From assembly GCA_026415155.1 (NCBI GenBank), contig JAOAHQ010000034.1:1-64000 (forward strand): 64,000 nt of DNA, given 5' to 3'. A program made the position numbers and the translations under genes. This stretch comes from Rhodocyclaceae bacterium. GTDB lineage: Bacteria > Pseudomonadota > Gammaproteobacteria > Burkholderiales > Rhodocyclaceae. Shown here piece by piece: positions 15,575 through 24,786 of this stretch (its first letter is position 1; every line of letters begins with the position of its first letter). Below the pieces are notes generated by a model. The model had not been told where the DNA came from. It did not search any database and saw nothing but the letters and a program-made list of their open reading frames with translations.

Positions 15575-15958
15575 ATGAGCTCAAACCACCCGCCTCGCAA
15601 GGTCCTGCTCGCCGTACGCGCCGGCAGCGTCGATCCGCGCCTGCTCGCCTCGGCGCAGAGTCTGTGCGAGCGCATGGAGGCGGAGCTCGACATCCTCGTG
15701 CGCGCGCCCGCCGAGACCCTGCCCGCGGAACTGGACGGCTTCCTGCGCGCGCTGCGCGCGGCCGGCGTGACATGCAGCCTGAGTATCCGGCCCGCCCTGC
15801 GCCGCCGCGACATCGTCGATTATGCCAATGCCCGCGAATGCATCTCGACCGTCGTCATCGATTCCCTCGAAGGCTGGGAAACGGTGGCCGAGGACCGCGG
15901 CAGCGACCCGTGGGCGAGGCTCGCCTGCCCGCTGGTGACCGCCGCGCCGCGAAGATAA
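15575..15958 (+). CDS. Small Usp-like protein preceding SulP3
   Basis: A 127-residue soluble protein with a Rossmann-like opening (KVLLAVRAGSVDPRLLASAQSLCERMEAELDIL) and a short central strand STVVIDSLEGWETVA. It ends with CPLVTAAPRR, as UspA-type domains often end in a hydrophobic strand. The ATP-binding G-2x-G-9x-G(S/T) motif is not evident, so it is at best a degenerate universal stress protein. It lies 8 bp upstream of SulP3 and downstream of the sigma-54-like element, so the two are probably one transcript. The parallel with SulP1, whose Usp domains are fused, suggests a cytoplasmic regulatory partner for SulP3. GGGAA precedes the ATG. Confidence 0.65.
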   Translation: MSSNHPPRKVLLAVRAGSVDPRLLASAQSLCERMEAELDILVRAPAETLPAELDGFLRALRAAGVTCSLSIRPALRRRDIVDYANARECISTVVIDSLEGWETVAEDRGSDPWARLACPLVTAAPRR

Positions 15959-15966
15959 GCCCTGCC

Positions 15967-18081
15967 ATGAACCTCAAGACCCTGTTTCCTTTCCTGCGCT
16001 GGCGGCCTTACCGGGGCGAGACCCTGCGCGCCGACTTCATCGCCGGCCTCACCGTCGCCCTCGTGCTCGTGCCGCAGTCGATGGCCTATGCCCAGCTCGC
16101 CGGCTTGCCCGCCTACTACGGCCTCTACGCAGCCTGCCTGCCGGTCGCCGTGGCGGCGCTGTGGGGCTCCTCGAACCAACTCGGCACCGGGCCGGTGGCG
16201 GTGGCCTCGCTGCTCACCGCCTCTTCGCTCGCGCCCCTGGCCGCACCGGGTTCCGAGGCTTTCGTCGCGCTGGCGATCCAGCTCGCGTTCCTGGTCGGCG
16301 TCTTCCAGCTGGCCCTGGGCGTCTTCAAGCTCGGCGTCGTCGTGAACTTCCTCTCCCATCCCGTGATCGTCGGCTTCACCAACGCGGCGGCGCTGATCAT
16401 CGGGCTGTCGCAGGTCAACAAGCTGATCGGCGTGCCGATGGGCCGCTCCGAGTCCTTCGTCCGGGACATCTGGGGCGTGCTGCAGCAAGTGGGCGATACG
16501 CACCTGCCGACGCTGGCGATGGGGATGGCGGCGATCGCCCTCATGTGGGCGATCCGCACGTGGCGGCCGCGCTGGCCCGGCGTGCTGATCGCCGTGGCGC
16601 TCACCACCGTCGTTTCCTGGCAGATCGGTTTCGAGCGCAACATGACGGCCACGCTCGATCAGATCGAGGAACCCGAGGCGCGTCTGCTCCTCGATGAGTT
16701 CGCGCGCGCCGAGGCGCGCATTGCCGAGCTCAACGCCGAGATCGCCGCCAAGAACGCCATGCTCCACGAGCTTTACAAGGGCGGGGGCGACCGCAGCCAC
16801 GAGGCGGTGACGCTCAACTACGAGATCGAACTCATCAAGCTCCAGCTCAAGGACCGCGAGGACGAGAACCGCCGCCGTAACCGCGCGGTGCGCAGCTTCG
16901 TCTTCGAGATGGTGCCCGGCGCCGATGGTGCGCCGGCGCGCTTTTACGCGCTCGGCAAGGTGCCGGCGGGCGCGCAGACGGAAGGCCATCGCTGGCGCAT
17001 CGCCAAGGCCACGAGCGGCATGCTCAAGCTCTCCGGCGGCGGCGAGGTGGTCGGCAGGATTCCCGAGGGTCTGCCCTCGGCGAGCCTGCCGAAGTTTTCC
17101 TGGGACGCCTTTTCCGCCCTGCTGTCGGCCGCGATCGTGATTTCCCTCGTCGGCTTCATGGAGGCGATCTCGATCGCCAAGGCCATCGCCGCCAAGACGA
17201 AGGACAAGATCGACCCGAACCAGGAGCTGATCGGTCAGGGGCTCGCCAACATCGTCGGCAGCCTCACCCAGGCCTTTCCCGTTTCCGGCTCGTTCTCGCG
17301 TTCGGCGGTGAACATGAACGCCGGCGCCAAGACCGGCATGTCCTCGGTCATCACGGCGGTCTTCGTGCTGCTCACGCTGCTCTTCCTCACGCCGCTCCTT
17401 TACCACCTGCCGCAGGCCGTGCTCGCCGCCGTCATCATCATGGCGGTGGCGGGCCTCATCGACTTCGGCGCGATCCGCCACGCCTGGCAGGCCAACCGGC
17501 ACGACGGCCTCGCCGCCATCGTCACCTTCGTCGTCACGCTCGCCTTCGCGCCGCATCTGGACAAGGGCATCATGATCGGCGCGGGACTCGCGATCCTGCT
17601 CTACCTCTACCGCACGATGACGCCGCGCGTCGCCATCCTCGGCCGCTACCACGACGGCACGCTGCGCGACGCCAAGGTCAACAACCTGCCGGCTTCCGAG
17701 ATCGTCACCGCCGTGCGCTTCGACGGCCGGCTCTACTTTGCCAACGTCGCCTATTTCGAAGAGGCGATCCTCGAAGCCGTGGCCGCCAATCCGAAGGCGC
17801 CTTATCTCTTGATCGTCGCCAACGGCATCAACGAGATGGACGCCTCGGGCGAGGAGGTCGTGCGCCATCTCGTCGAGCGTCTGCGCGCCGTCGGCGTGAC
17901 AGTGGCGTTCTCCGGCCTCAAGAAGCAGGTCATCGACGTGATGCGCGCCACCGGCCTGTTCGACTACATCGGCCAGCAGAACATCCACGCCACCGCCGAC
18001 ATCGCGCTCGCAGCCATCTATGCCGCCGCCGGCGCGCGCGATGTCGCCGCCGATCCGCTGCGGCCGCGCCAGGCCGCCTGA
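15967..18081 (+). CDS. SulP-family anion transporter with ~135-residue helical insertion (SulP3)
   Basis: A 704-residue SulP transporter closely related to SulP2. It has the canonical core (VLVPQSMAYAQLAGLPAYYG, GQGLANIVGSLTQAFPVSGSF) and a C-terminal STAS domain with NGINEMDASGEE. About residues 222-360 hold a long charged helical insertion (LDEFARAEARIAELNAEIAA ... EIELIKLQLKDREDENRRR) followed by a ~50-residue beta-rich stretch. The insertion ends at GRIPEGLP, the normal SulP loop. Sulfate or bicarbonate are the family substrates; adjacency to the complex-I-like operon and carbonic anhydrases favours bicarbonate. The gene is followed by a repeat copy and, 64 bp later, the hyf-like operon. 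Confidence 0.85.
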   Translation: MNLKTLFPFLRWRPYRGETLRADFIAGLTVALVLVPQSMAYAQLAGLPAYYGLYAACLPVAVAALWGSSNQLGTGPVAVASLLTASSLAPLAAPGSEAFVALAIQLAFLVGVFQLALGVFKLGVVVNFLSHPVIVGFTNAAALIIGLSQVNKLIGVPMGRSESFVRDIWGVLQQVGDTHLPTLAMGMAAIALMWAIRTWRPRWPGVLIAVALTTVVSWQIGFERNMTATLDQIEEPEARLLLDEFARAEARIAELNAEIAAKNAMLHELYKGGGDRSHEAVTLNYEIELIKLQLKDREDENRRRNRAVRSFVFEMVPGADGAPARFYALGKVPAGAQTEGHRWRIAKATSGMLKLSGGGEVVGRIPEGLPSASLPKFSWDAFSALLSAAIVISLVGFMEAISIAKAIAAKTKDKIDPNQELIGQGLANIVGSLTQAFPVSGSFSRSAVNMNAGAKTGMSSVITAVFVLLTLLFLTPLLYHLPQAVLAAVIIMAVAGLIDFGAIRHAWQANRHDGLAAIVTFVVTLAFAPHLDKGIMIGAGLAILLYLYRTMTPRVAILGRYHDGTLRDAKVNNLPASEIVTAVRFDGRLYFANVAYFEEAILEAVAANPKAPYLLIVANGINEMDASGEEVVRHLVERLRAVGVTVAFSGLKKQVIDVMRATGLFDYIGQQNIHATADIALAAIYAAAGARDVAADPLRPRQAA

Positions 18082-18093
18082 ACATGCGCACCC

Positions 18094-18118
18094 TGCCGTC
18101 CCGCCAGCGCCGACTTTC
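18094..18118 (-). repeat. Dispersed 25-bp repeat, copy 6 (intergenic)
   Basis: Perfect-core reverse-orientation copy in the 64-bp gap between SulP3 and hyfB. Confidence 0.75.
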
Positions 18119-18128
18119 CGCGCCCACC

Positions 18129-18134
18129 TATAAT
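18129..18134 (+). promoter_or_regulatory. Perfect TATAAT -10 hexamer before hyfB
   Basis: TATAAT located 12 bases before the ATG, without a recognisable -35 at 16-18 bp. If used, the transcript would be nearly leaderless. It may provide a separate start for the hyf-like operon. Confidence 0.3.
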
Positions 18135-18145
18135 CGCGTCCCAAC

Positions 18146-20158
18146 ATGCCCAGCCTGCTCTCCATCGACGCCCTGCTGATCGCCGCCTGCGCCTGGCTGG
18201 CCGTCGGGCTCGCGGGGCTCGCCGCGCCGCGCCAGGCGCGCTTCGTCGCCGCGACGCTCTTTCCGGCCGGCGCGTTCGTCGGGCTTGCCGTCGGCGGGGT
18301 AGGGCTTTTCGCCCTCGGCGGCGATCCCCAGACCGCCGTGCTGGCGATCGGCCTGCCCGAGTTGCCTTTCCATCTGCGCCTCGACAGCCTCGCGGCGGTG
18401 TTCGCCCTGCTGCTCGGCTTCGCCTCCGCCGGCATCTCGCTCTATGCGGCCGGGTATTTCCGCCACCAGGACGCGGGCGGCGTGCCCGGCCTGCTCTGCC
18501 TGCAATACCATCTCTTCCTCGCCAGCATGCTGATGGTGCTCTTGGCCGACGATGCCTACGCCTTCATGGTCGCTTGGGAGACGATGGCGCTCGCCTCGTT
18601 CTTCCTCGTCACCACCGACCACAAGCATGGCGAGATCCGCCGCGCCGGCTTCCTCTATCTGCTGATCGCGCATGTCGGCGCCCTCGCGATCCTGCTCGCC
18701 TTCGGCGTCATGACCGGCGGGTCCGGCGACTACCGCTTCGCCGCGCTGCGCGCGCAGGAGCTCTCGCCCTTCTGGGCCTCGATGGCCTTCCTGCTCGCGC
18801 TGCTTGGCTTCGGCGCCAAGGCGGGCCTCGTGCCCCTCCACGTCTGGCTGCCCGAAGCGCATCCGGCCGCGCCCTCGCCGGTCTCGGCGCTGATGAGCGG
18901 CGTGATGCTGAAGACCGCCATCTACGGCCTCTTGCGCGTGAGTTTCGACCTTGCCGGCACACCCCTTTGGTGGTGGGGCGTCGTCGCGCTCGCCTTTGGC
19001 CTCGTCACGGCCTTCTTCGGCGTGTTGAACGCGACGGTGCAGTCCGACATGAAGCGTCTCTTGGCCTGGTCGTCGATCGAGAACATCGGCCTGCTGGCCG
19101 TCGGCATTGGCCTGGCGCTGCTCTTCCATGCCTACCGCATGGAGACGCTCGCCGCGCTCGCGCTCACCGCCGTGCTCTACCACTGCCTCGCCCATGCCGG
19201 CTTCAAGAGTCTCTTGTTTCTGGCGACCGGCTCGGTGCTGCACGCGACGAAGGAGCGCAGCCTCGGCAGGCTCGGCGGCCTGATCCGCCGCATGCCCTGG
19301 GTGGCCTGGCTCGCGCTCGTCGGTGTCATCGCCGGCGCGGGCCTGCCGCCGCTCTCCGGCTTCGTCTCCGAATGGCTGCTCTTGCAGGCCTTCCTCTTCT
19401 CGCCCGGCCTGCCGCACGCCTGGCTCAACATGGTGGTGCCCGTCGCCGCGGCGGTCGTCGTCTTGGTGGCCGCGCTGGCCGGCTTCGCGATGGTCAAGTT
19501 CCACGGTATCGTCTTTCTGGGCCAGATGCGCGAGCCGGCGCTCCAAGAGGCGCACGACGCGGGGCCGTGGGAAAAGACCGGCCTCGTCTGGCTCGCCTTC
19601 CTGACGCTCTTGCTCGGCGTGCTGCCGGGCTCGCTGATCCTGCGCCTCGACGCGGCGACGCGCCAGCTGCTCGGCGCCGGGCTTGCCGAACGCATGAGCG
19701 AGCAGGGCTGGTGGATGCTCGCGCCGATCTCGCCCGAGCGCGCAAGCTACGAACCGCTCGTCTTCCTCGGCATCATCCTGCTTTCGGTCTGGCTCGGCCG
19801 CGGACTCGTCAAGCGCCTCTACCATGGCCGCCTGCGCCGCTCGCCGGCCTGGGACTGCGGCTACCACTTCCAGGGGCCGCGCGCCCAGGACACCGCCGAA
19901 GGCTTCTCGCAGCCGATCCGCCGCATCTTCGAGCCGGTGTTCCGCATGGAGCGCCACTTCCCGAGCATCCGCGACCGCGAGCCCTACTACGCGGTCAAGG
20001 TCGAGGATCACTTCTGGTACTGGCTCTATGTGCCGATCGCGCGGCTGGCGGCGCGGATCTCCGCGCTCGTCGCCAGCCTGCAGGGCGGCCGCATCGCCGT
20101 CTATCTGATGTACAGCTTCCTGACCCTGATCCTGCTCATCCTGGTGGCGCGGCCATGA
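18146..20158 (+). CDS. hyfB: HyfB-like proton-translocating antiporter subunit (NuoL/M/N family)
   Basis: A 670-residue polytopic membrane protein of the Mrp/NuoLMN family. Family hallmarks are AWETMALASFFLVTTDHKHGE (conserved Glu of helix 5) and HVWLPEAHPAAPSPVSALMS (helix 7-8 broken helix), followed by K/H-rich helices. The C-terminus carries an extra soluble-plus-helix part (from WDCGYHFQGPRAQDT on), as in hydrogenase-4 subunit B. It is the first gene of a tightly packed operon B-C-E-F-G-I, and its stop overlaps hyfC (ATGA). It would form part of the proton-pumping membrane arm. DabB of the DAB carbon-uptake system belongs to the same superfamily, but no DabA (DUF2309) partner is present. 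Confidence 0.85.
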   Translation: MPSLLSIDALLIAACAWLAVGLAGLAAPRQARFVAATLFPAGAFVGLAVGGVGLFALGGDPQTAVLAIGLPELPFHLRLDSLAAVFALLLGFASAGISLYAAGYFRHQDAGGVPGLLCLQYHLFLASMLMVLLADDAYAFMVAWETMALASFFLVTTDHKHGEIRRAGFLYLLIAHVGALAILLAFGVMTGGSGDYRFAALRAQELSPFWASMAFLLALLGFGAKAGLVPLHVWLPEAHPAAPSPVSALMSGVMLKTAIYGLLRVSFDLAGTPLWWWGVVALAFGLVTAFFGVLNATVQSDMKRLLAWSSIENIGLLAVGIGLALLFHAYRMETLAALALTAVLYHCLAHAGFKSLLFLATGSVLHATKERSLGRLGGLIRRMPWVAWLALVGVIAGAGLPPLSGFVSEWLLLQAFLFSPGLPHAWLNMVVPVAAAVVVLVAALAGFAMVKFHGIVFLGQMREPALQEAHDAGPWEKTGLVWLAFLTLLLGVLPGSLILRLDAATRQLLGAGLAERMSEQGWWMLAPISPERASYEPLVFLGIILLSVWLGRGLVKRLYHGRLRRSPAWDCGYHFQGPRAQDTAEGFSQPIRRIFEPVFRMERHFPSIRDREPYYAVKVEDHFWYWLYVPIARLAARISALVASLQGGRIAVYLMYSFLTLILLILVARP

Positions 20159-21108
20159 GCGTGGCAGGCATTCTCGGCCAACTGTTCGCCCTCGTCCTCG
20201 CGCTCCTCCTCGCGCCGCTGTTGACGGGCTGGGTGAACCAGTGCCGCGCCTGGCTGCAGAACCGTTCCGCGCCGCCGCTGTGGCAGCCTTACTACACGCT
20301 CCACAAGCTCTTCAACAAGGACGTCGTGCTCGCCGACGGCGCATCCTCGCTGTTCCGCGTCGCGCCCTTCGTCGTCTTCGGCGCGATGGCGCTCGCCTGC
20401 GCGATCGTGCCGAGCCTGTCGACCGACCTGCCGTTCGCCCCGGCGGCCGACGCGCTCGCGCTGGTCGGCGTGTTCGGCCTCGCGCGCCTCTTCATCTCGC
20501 TCGCCGCCATGGACGTCGGCACCGCCTTCGGCAGCCTCGGCGGCCGGCGCGAGATGCTGGTCGGTTTCTTGGCCGAGCCGGCGCTCCTGATGGTGATCTT
20601 CACCGTCGCGATGATCGCCAACTCGACCTCGGTCGCCGCCATCGTCGCGACCCTCGCCCACCGCGACTTCGTCATCTACCCGAGCCTCGCCTTCGCCGGC
20701 GTCGCCTTCACGATGGTGTCGCTGGCCGAGAACGCGCGCGTCCCGGTCGACAACCCGGCCACCCACCTCGAACTGACGATGATCCACGAGGCGATGATCC
20801 TCGAATACTCGGGCCGCCACCTCGCGCTCATCGAATGGGCGGCGAGCCTGAAGCTCTACGCCTATTCCTGCCTCGGCCTCGCCTTCTTCTTTCCGTGGGG
20901 CATCGCCGAGCGCGACAACCTGCTCGCGCTGGCCGCCGCGGTGCCGCTTTTGATCCTCAAGCTCGCCATCGGCGGCTTCCTGCTCGCACTGATCGAGACC
21001 GTGAACGCCAAGATGCGCATCTTCCGCGCTCCCGAGTTCCTCGGCACCGCCTTCATGCTCGCGGTGCTCGGCCTCCTGGTGCGCCTTTTGCTGGAGACGC
21101 GGGTATGA
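20155..21108 (+). CDS. hyfC: HyfC-like NuoH-family membrane anchor subunit
   Basis: A 317-residue protein with about eight hydrophobic helices, matching complex I subunit 1/HyfC. It shows the quinone/peripheral-arm docking loop sequence WQPYYTLHKLFNKDVVLAD and the acidic loop ENARVPVDNPATHLELTMIHEAM. The glutamates of this loop are central to coupling in NuoH. This subunit would attach the G-I peripheral module to the pumping subunits. It overlaps hyfB and hyfE by 4 bp each, consistent with stoichiometric translation. The key loop is intact, so the coupling machinery seems functional despite the missing NiFe site. Confidence 0.85.
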   Translation: MSVAGILGQLFALVLALLLAPLLTGWVNQCRAWLQNRSAPPLWQPYYTLHKLFNKDVVLADGASSLFRVAPFVVFGAMALACAIVPSLSTDLPFAPAADALALVGVFGLARLFISLAAMDVGTAFGSLGGRREMLVGFLAEPALLMVIFTVAMIANSTSVAAIVATLAHRDFVIYPSLAFAGVAFTMVSLAENARVPVDNPATHLELTMIHEAMILEYSGRHLALIEWAASLKLYAYSCLGLAFFFPWGIAERDNLLALAAAVPLLILKLAIGGFLLALIETVNAKMRIFRAPEFLGTAFMLAVLGLLVRLLLETRV

Positions 21109-21770
21109 GCGACGTGCCGCTTTCCGCCCAGCTCATCAACCTGTGCGCCGCGGCGATCCTGTTGCTCGCCTTCGCGATGCTCGCGCAGCGGCGCGTGCTG
21201 CAGCTCATCGACCTGTTCGCGTTACAGGGTTTCGCACTGTTCCTCTCGACCCTGATCGTCGCCGTGAAGACCGGCCAGACCCACCTCTATTTCTCCGCCG
21301 CGCTGACGCTCGCGCTCAAAGTGGCCGTGCTGCCGCTGATCCTGCGCCGTCTCGTGCAGCGCCTGCACGTCAAGGGCGAGGTCGAGCCGCTCATCAACAT
21401 TCCGACGACGATGCTGGTGGGGATCATGCTCGTCGTCGTCGCCTTCAACGTCGCGCTGCCGATCGCGCAGCTGTCCGCCACCATCACGCGCGGCACGCTC
21501 GGCATTGCGCTTGCCACCGTGATGCTCGCCTTCTTGATGATGATCACGCGCAAGAAGGCGATCACCCAGGTGGTCGGCTTCCTGGCGATGGAAAACGGCC
21601 TGTTCCTCGCCGCGACCTCGGCCACCTACGGCATGCCGATGGTGGTCGAGCTCGGCATCGCGCTCGACGTGCTGATCGGCGTCATCATCCTCGGCGTGTT
21701 CTTCTTCCAGATCCGCGACCAGTTCGACAGCCTCGACATCCACCACCTGGAACGCCTGAAGGACCACTGA
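21105..21770 (+). CDS. hyfE: HyfE-like membrane subunit (NuoK-like)
   Basis: A 221-residue protein with about six to seven hydrophobic helices. It is homologous to hydrogenase-4 component E, whose C-terminal half resembles NuoK (AMENGLFLAATSATYGMPMVVELGIALDVLIGVIILG, with the buried Glu in VELG). It would be part of the proton channel between the NuoH-like and antiporter-like subunits. The gene overlaps hyfC (ATGA) and hyfF (TGATG). The soluble tail RDQFDSLDIHHLERLKDH is typical for the family. Confidence 0.85.
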   Translation: MSDVPLSAQLINLCAAAILLLAFAMLAQRRVLQLIDLFALQGFALFLSTLIVAVKTGQTHLYFSAALTLALKVAVLPLILRRLVQRLHVKGEVEPLINIPTTMLVGIMLVVVAFNVALPIAQLSATITRGTLGIALATVMLAFLMMITRKKAITQVVGFLAMENGLFLAATSATYGMPMVVELGIALDVLIGVIILGVFFFQIRDQFDSLDIHHLERLKDH

Positions 21771-23221
21771 TGGACATGTTCGTCGTCATGCTCGCCCTCC
21801 CCCTCGTCAGCGGCGCGCTGCTGACGTTGGCGGGCGAGCGCGCCTGGGCGCCCAACCTCAACATCCTCGCCAGCGCCGGCACCTTCCTCGCCGCCGTGCT
21901 GCTCACCGTCGAGATCGTCGCCTTCGGCCCCCGCTTCGCCTTCGGCGAGCAGTTCTTCATCGATTCGCTCAACGTCTTCTTCGTCGCGCTGACCGCCTTC
22001 GTCGGTTTCACCACCAGCCTCTTCTCCGGCCCCTACATGAAGAACGAACGCGCGCGCGGCAAGCTCTCCGTGCCGCGCCTGCGGCTCTACAAGAGCATGT
22101 ACCAGTTCTTCATGTTCACGATGCTCGCGGCGCTCACCACCAACAACCTCGGCCTGCTGTGGGTCATGATGGAGGCGGCCACCCTCACCACCGTGCTGCT
22201 CGTCTCGCTCTACCGCACGCCGGCCAGCCTCGAAGCGGCCTGGAAATACTTCATCCTCTGCGGCGTCGGCATCGCCCAGGCGCTCTTTGGCACCATCCTG
22301 CTCTACTTCGCCGCCGAGCGCGTGCTCGGCGAGACCGGCAACGCGCTGTTGTGGACCCACCTGGTCGGCGCGAAGGCATTCCTCGACCCGACCATCATGT
22401 CGCTCGCCTTCGTCTTCCTGCTGGTCGGCTACGGTACCAAGGTGGGCCTCGCCCCCTTGCACAACTGGCTGCCCGATGCCCACGCCGAGGGCCCCACGCC
22501 GGTCTCGGCCGTGCTCTCGGGGCTCCTGCTCAACGTCGCGCTCTATGCGCTCCTGCGCTGCAAGGTGCTCGCCGACGGCGCCCTGCCGGCCGGCTTCGCC
22601 GGCAACCTGATGATGGGCTTCGGTCTCTTCACGCTGCTCGTCGCCGCCTTCTTCCTCTCAAGGCAGAAGGACATCAAGCGCATGTTCGCCTATTCGTCGA
22701 TCGAGCATATGGGCATCATCACCTTCGCCTTCGGCATGGGCGGCGCCATCGCCAATTTCGCCGGCCTCCTGCACATGACGCTGCACTCGCTCACCAAGTC
22801 GGCGATCTTCTTCGCCGTCGGCCATGCCGCGCAGAAGACCGGCACGCAGCGGATGGACGACATCCGCGGCCTCGTCAAGATCAACCCGCTGATCGGCTGG
22901 GGCCTGATGCTCGGCACGCTCGCCATCCTCGGCATGCCGCCCTTCGGCGTCTTCGCCAGCGAGTTCATGATCCTCACCCATGCGATGCAGCACCACCCGT
23001 GGGCCACGCCGCTGCTGCTGCTCGGCCTCGGCATCGCCTTCGCGGCGATCTTCGGCCGCGTGCAGCCGATGGTGTTCGGCGAGACGGAAGCAAAACGTCT
23101 GCCCCATGCTCCGGCGATCACGCCGGTGTTCGTGCATCTCGCGCTCGTGCTGATGCTCGGTCTGTGGATTCCTCCTGATCTGGCGCGCTGGTTCCACGAG
23201 GCCGCGCGCATGCTGGGCTAG
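21770..23221 (+). CDS. hyfF: HyfF-like proton-translocating antiporter subunit (NuoL/M/N family)
   Basis: A 483-residue second antiporter-like subunit. Conserved elements include VMMEAATLTTVLLVSLYRTPAS (Glu of helix 5), HNWLPDAHAEGPTPVSAVLS (helix 7-8) and IKRMFAYSSIEHMG. With HyfB it gives two proton channels; HyfD, the third antiporter-like subunit of Escherichia coli hydrogenase 4, is absent here. The start at 21770 is supported by the TGATG overlap with hyfE. The gene is followed after 2 bp by the large-subunit gene. Confidence 0.85.
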   Translation: MDMFVVMLALPLVSGALLTLAGERAWAPNLNILASAGTFLAAVLLTVEIVAFGPRFAFGEQFFIDSLNVFFVALTAFVGFTTSLFSGPYMKNERARGKLSVPRLRLYKSMYQFFMFTMLAALTTNNLGLLWVMMEAATLTTVLLVSLYRTPASLEAAWKYFILCGVGIAQALFGTILLYFAAERVLGETGNALLWTHLVGAKAFLDPTIMSLAFVFLLVGYGTKVGLAPLHNWLPDAHAEGPTPVSAVLSGLLLNVALYALLRCKVLADGALPAGFAGNLMMGFGLFTLLVAAFFLSRQKDIKRMFAYSSIEHMGIITFAFGMGGAIANFAGLLHMTLHSLTKSAIFFAVGHAAQKTGTQRMDDIRGLVKINPLIGWGLMLGTLAILGMPPFGVFASEFMILTHAMQHHPWATPLLLLGLGIAFAAIFGRVQPMVFGETEAKRLPHAPAITPVFVHLALVLMLGLWIPPDLARWFHEAARMLG

Positions 23222-23223
23222 CC

Positions 23224-24786
23224 ATGTTCCTCTTCGACGATGTACCCATCGACTTTTCGCCGCAGCCGGGGCTGGGCGCGCCCGTGTGGCGCGGCCGCGC
23301 GGCGGACGGCGACGAACTGAAGGACTTTGCCGCCGCCGTGCAGCAATCCGGCGGGCGCCTCGCCGCGCTGTGGGGTTCCGACCGGCGGCAGGAGGGCCAG
23401 GGCTTCCAGCTCGACTGCGTGTTCGGTCTCGATCGCGGGCACGCCTGGCTGCGCCTCGAACTGCCCGCGGACGATGCCGTCTATCCGGATCTTTCCGCCA
23501 AGTTTCCCGCCGCCAACCGCATGCAGCGCGCCGTCTATGATCTCGTCGGCATCCGCCACACGGGCAGCGACCAGCGCCCCTGGCTGCGCCACGGCGGCTG
23601 GCCGGCCGGCTGGTTCCCGCTGCGCCACGACGCCGGCGCGCCGCCGGAACATGCCAACCTGCCCAGCGATTACGACTTCGTGAAAGTCGGCGGCGAAGGT
23701 GCGCACGAGATTCCCGTCGGCCCCATCCATGCCGGCATCATCGAGCCCGGCCACTTCCGCTTCTCGGTGGTCGGCGAGCGCGTGCTGCGCCTCGAACAAC
23801 GCCTCGGCTACCAGCACAAGGGCGTCGAGCAACGCTGCACCGGCGCCGACATCGCCACCGGCGCGAAGCTCGTCGGCCGCGTTTCCGGCGACTCCACCTG
23901 CGCCTATGCCTGGGCCTACGCCGCTGCCGTCGAGGCCGCCTGCGGCGTCGAACCTTCCCCGCGCGCACTCGCCCTACGCGCGCTGATCCTCGAGCGCGAG
24001 CGCATCGCCAACCACCTCGGCGATCTGGGCATGCTCGGCAACGACGCGGCGCTCGCCTTCGGCCTCGCCCAGTTCTTCCGCCTGAAGGAAGACTGGGTGC
24101 GTATGTCCGCCGAACTCTTCGGCCACCGTTTCATGATGGACAGCATCGTCCCGGGCGGCGTTGCGCATGAGCCGGATGCGCGCGCGCTGGCCGCGATGGT
24201 CGAGCAGTGCGACGCGATCGGCCGCGAGGTCGCCGAGCTGCGCGCGATCTACGACGCGCATGCGGGACTCCAGGATCGCTTCCTCACCACCGGCGCCATC
24301 GACGCTGCCCTGGCGCGCGAGTTTTCGCTCACCGGCATCGCGGCGCGCGCCACCGGGGTGCTGCTCGATGGCCGCGCCTACCGGCAGGGCTATACGCCGC
24401 CGCCGCCCTATGCGAAGCTCGGCGTGCGGCCGGCCACCGATGAGCGCGGCGACGTCGCCGCGCGCGTCGCGGTGCGCTTCGACGAGGTCTTCGAATCGCT
24501 GCGCCTCTTGCGCGAGCTCGCCGTCGGCCTGCCCGCCGGCGAATTGCGGCGCGAGGTCGCGCCGGTGCCGTATGCCGAGGGCCTGGGTGTCGTCGAGGGC
24601 TGGCGCGGCGAGGTGGTGGTCGGCGTGCGTCTCGACGCCGCGGGGCGCATCGCGCGCCTGCATCCGCACGATCCCTCGTGGCAGGCCTGGCCCGCGCTCG
24701 AACACGCGGTGATGCAGGACATCGTGCCCGACTTCCCGCTCATCAACAAGTCGTTCAACCTCTCGTATTCCGGGCAGGATATCTGA
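23224..24786 (+). CDS. HycE/HyfG-like large subunit lacking the NiFe-site cysteines (NuoC-NuoD fusion)
   Basis: A 520-residue soluble protein with an N-terminal NuoC-like part (about 1-160, ending in the HTGSDQRPWL region) and a NuoD/hydrogenase-large-subunit-like part. In group 4 hydrogenases the first nickel motif is R-[IV]-C-G-I-C; here the aligned stretch reads RVSGDSTCAY, so both cysteines are serine. The second motif DPCxxC at the C-terminus is replaced by SFNLSYSGQDI. All four Ni-Fe ligands are therefore gone and it cannot be a NiFe hydrogenase. This matches the Ehr (energy-converting hydrogenase-related) type. The gene starts 2 bp after hyfF and overlaps the small-subunit gene by one base (TGATG). 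The natural reaction is unknown. Confidence 0.85.
   Translation: MFLFDDVPIDFSPQPGLGAPVWRGRAADGDELKDFAAAVQQSGGRLAALWGSDRRQEGQGFQLDCVFGLDRGHAWLRLELPADDAVYPDLSAKFPAANRMQRAVYDLVGIRHTGSDQRPWLRHGGWPAGWFPLRHDAGAPPEHANLPSDYDFVKVGGEGAHEIPVGPIHAGIIEPGHFRFSVVGERVLRLEQRLGYQHKGVEQRCTGADIATGAKLVGRVSGDSTCAYAWAYAAAVEAACGVEPSPRALALRALILERERIANHLGDLGMLGNDAALAFGLAQFFRLKEDWVRMSAELFGHRFMMDSIVPGGVAHEPDARALAAMVEQCDAIGREVAELRAIYDAHAGLQDRFLTTGAIDAALAREFSLTGIAARATGVLLDGRAYRQGYTPPPPYAKLGVRPATDERGDVAARVAVRFDEVFESLRLLRELAVGLPAGELRREVAPVPYAEGLGVVEGWRGEVVVGVRLDAAGRIARLHPHDPSWQAWPALEHAVMQDIVPDFPLINKSFNLSYSGQDI

Noticed and set aside
18128-20011. A 627-codon minus-strand frame opposite hyfB
   Set aside because: Highly charged, repetitive composition typical of antisense frames in GC-rich DNA; hyfB on the plus strand is unmistakable.
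18146-20158. DabB of a DAB-type carbon uptake system
   Set aside because: The protein sits in a hyf-type operon with NuoH/NuoK-like genes and no DUF2309 DabA neighbour is present.
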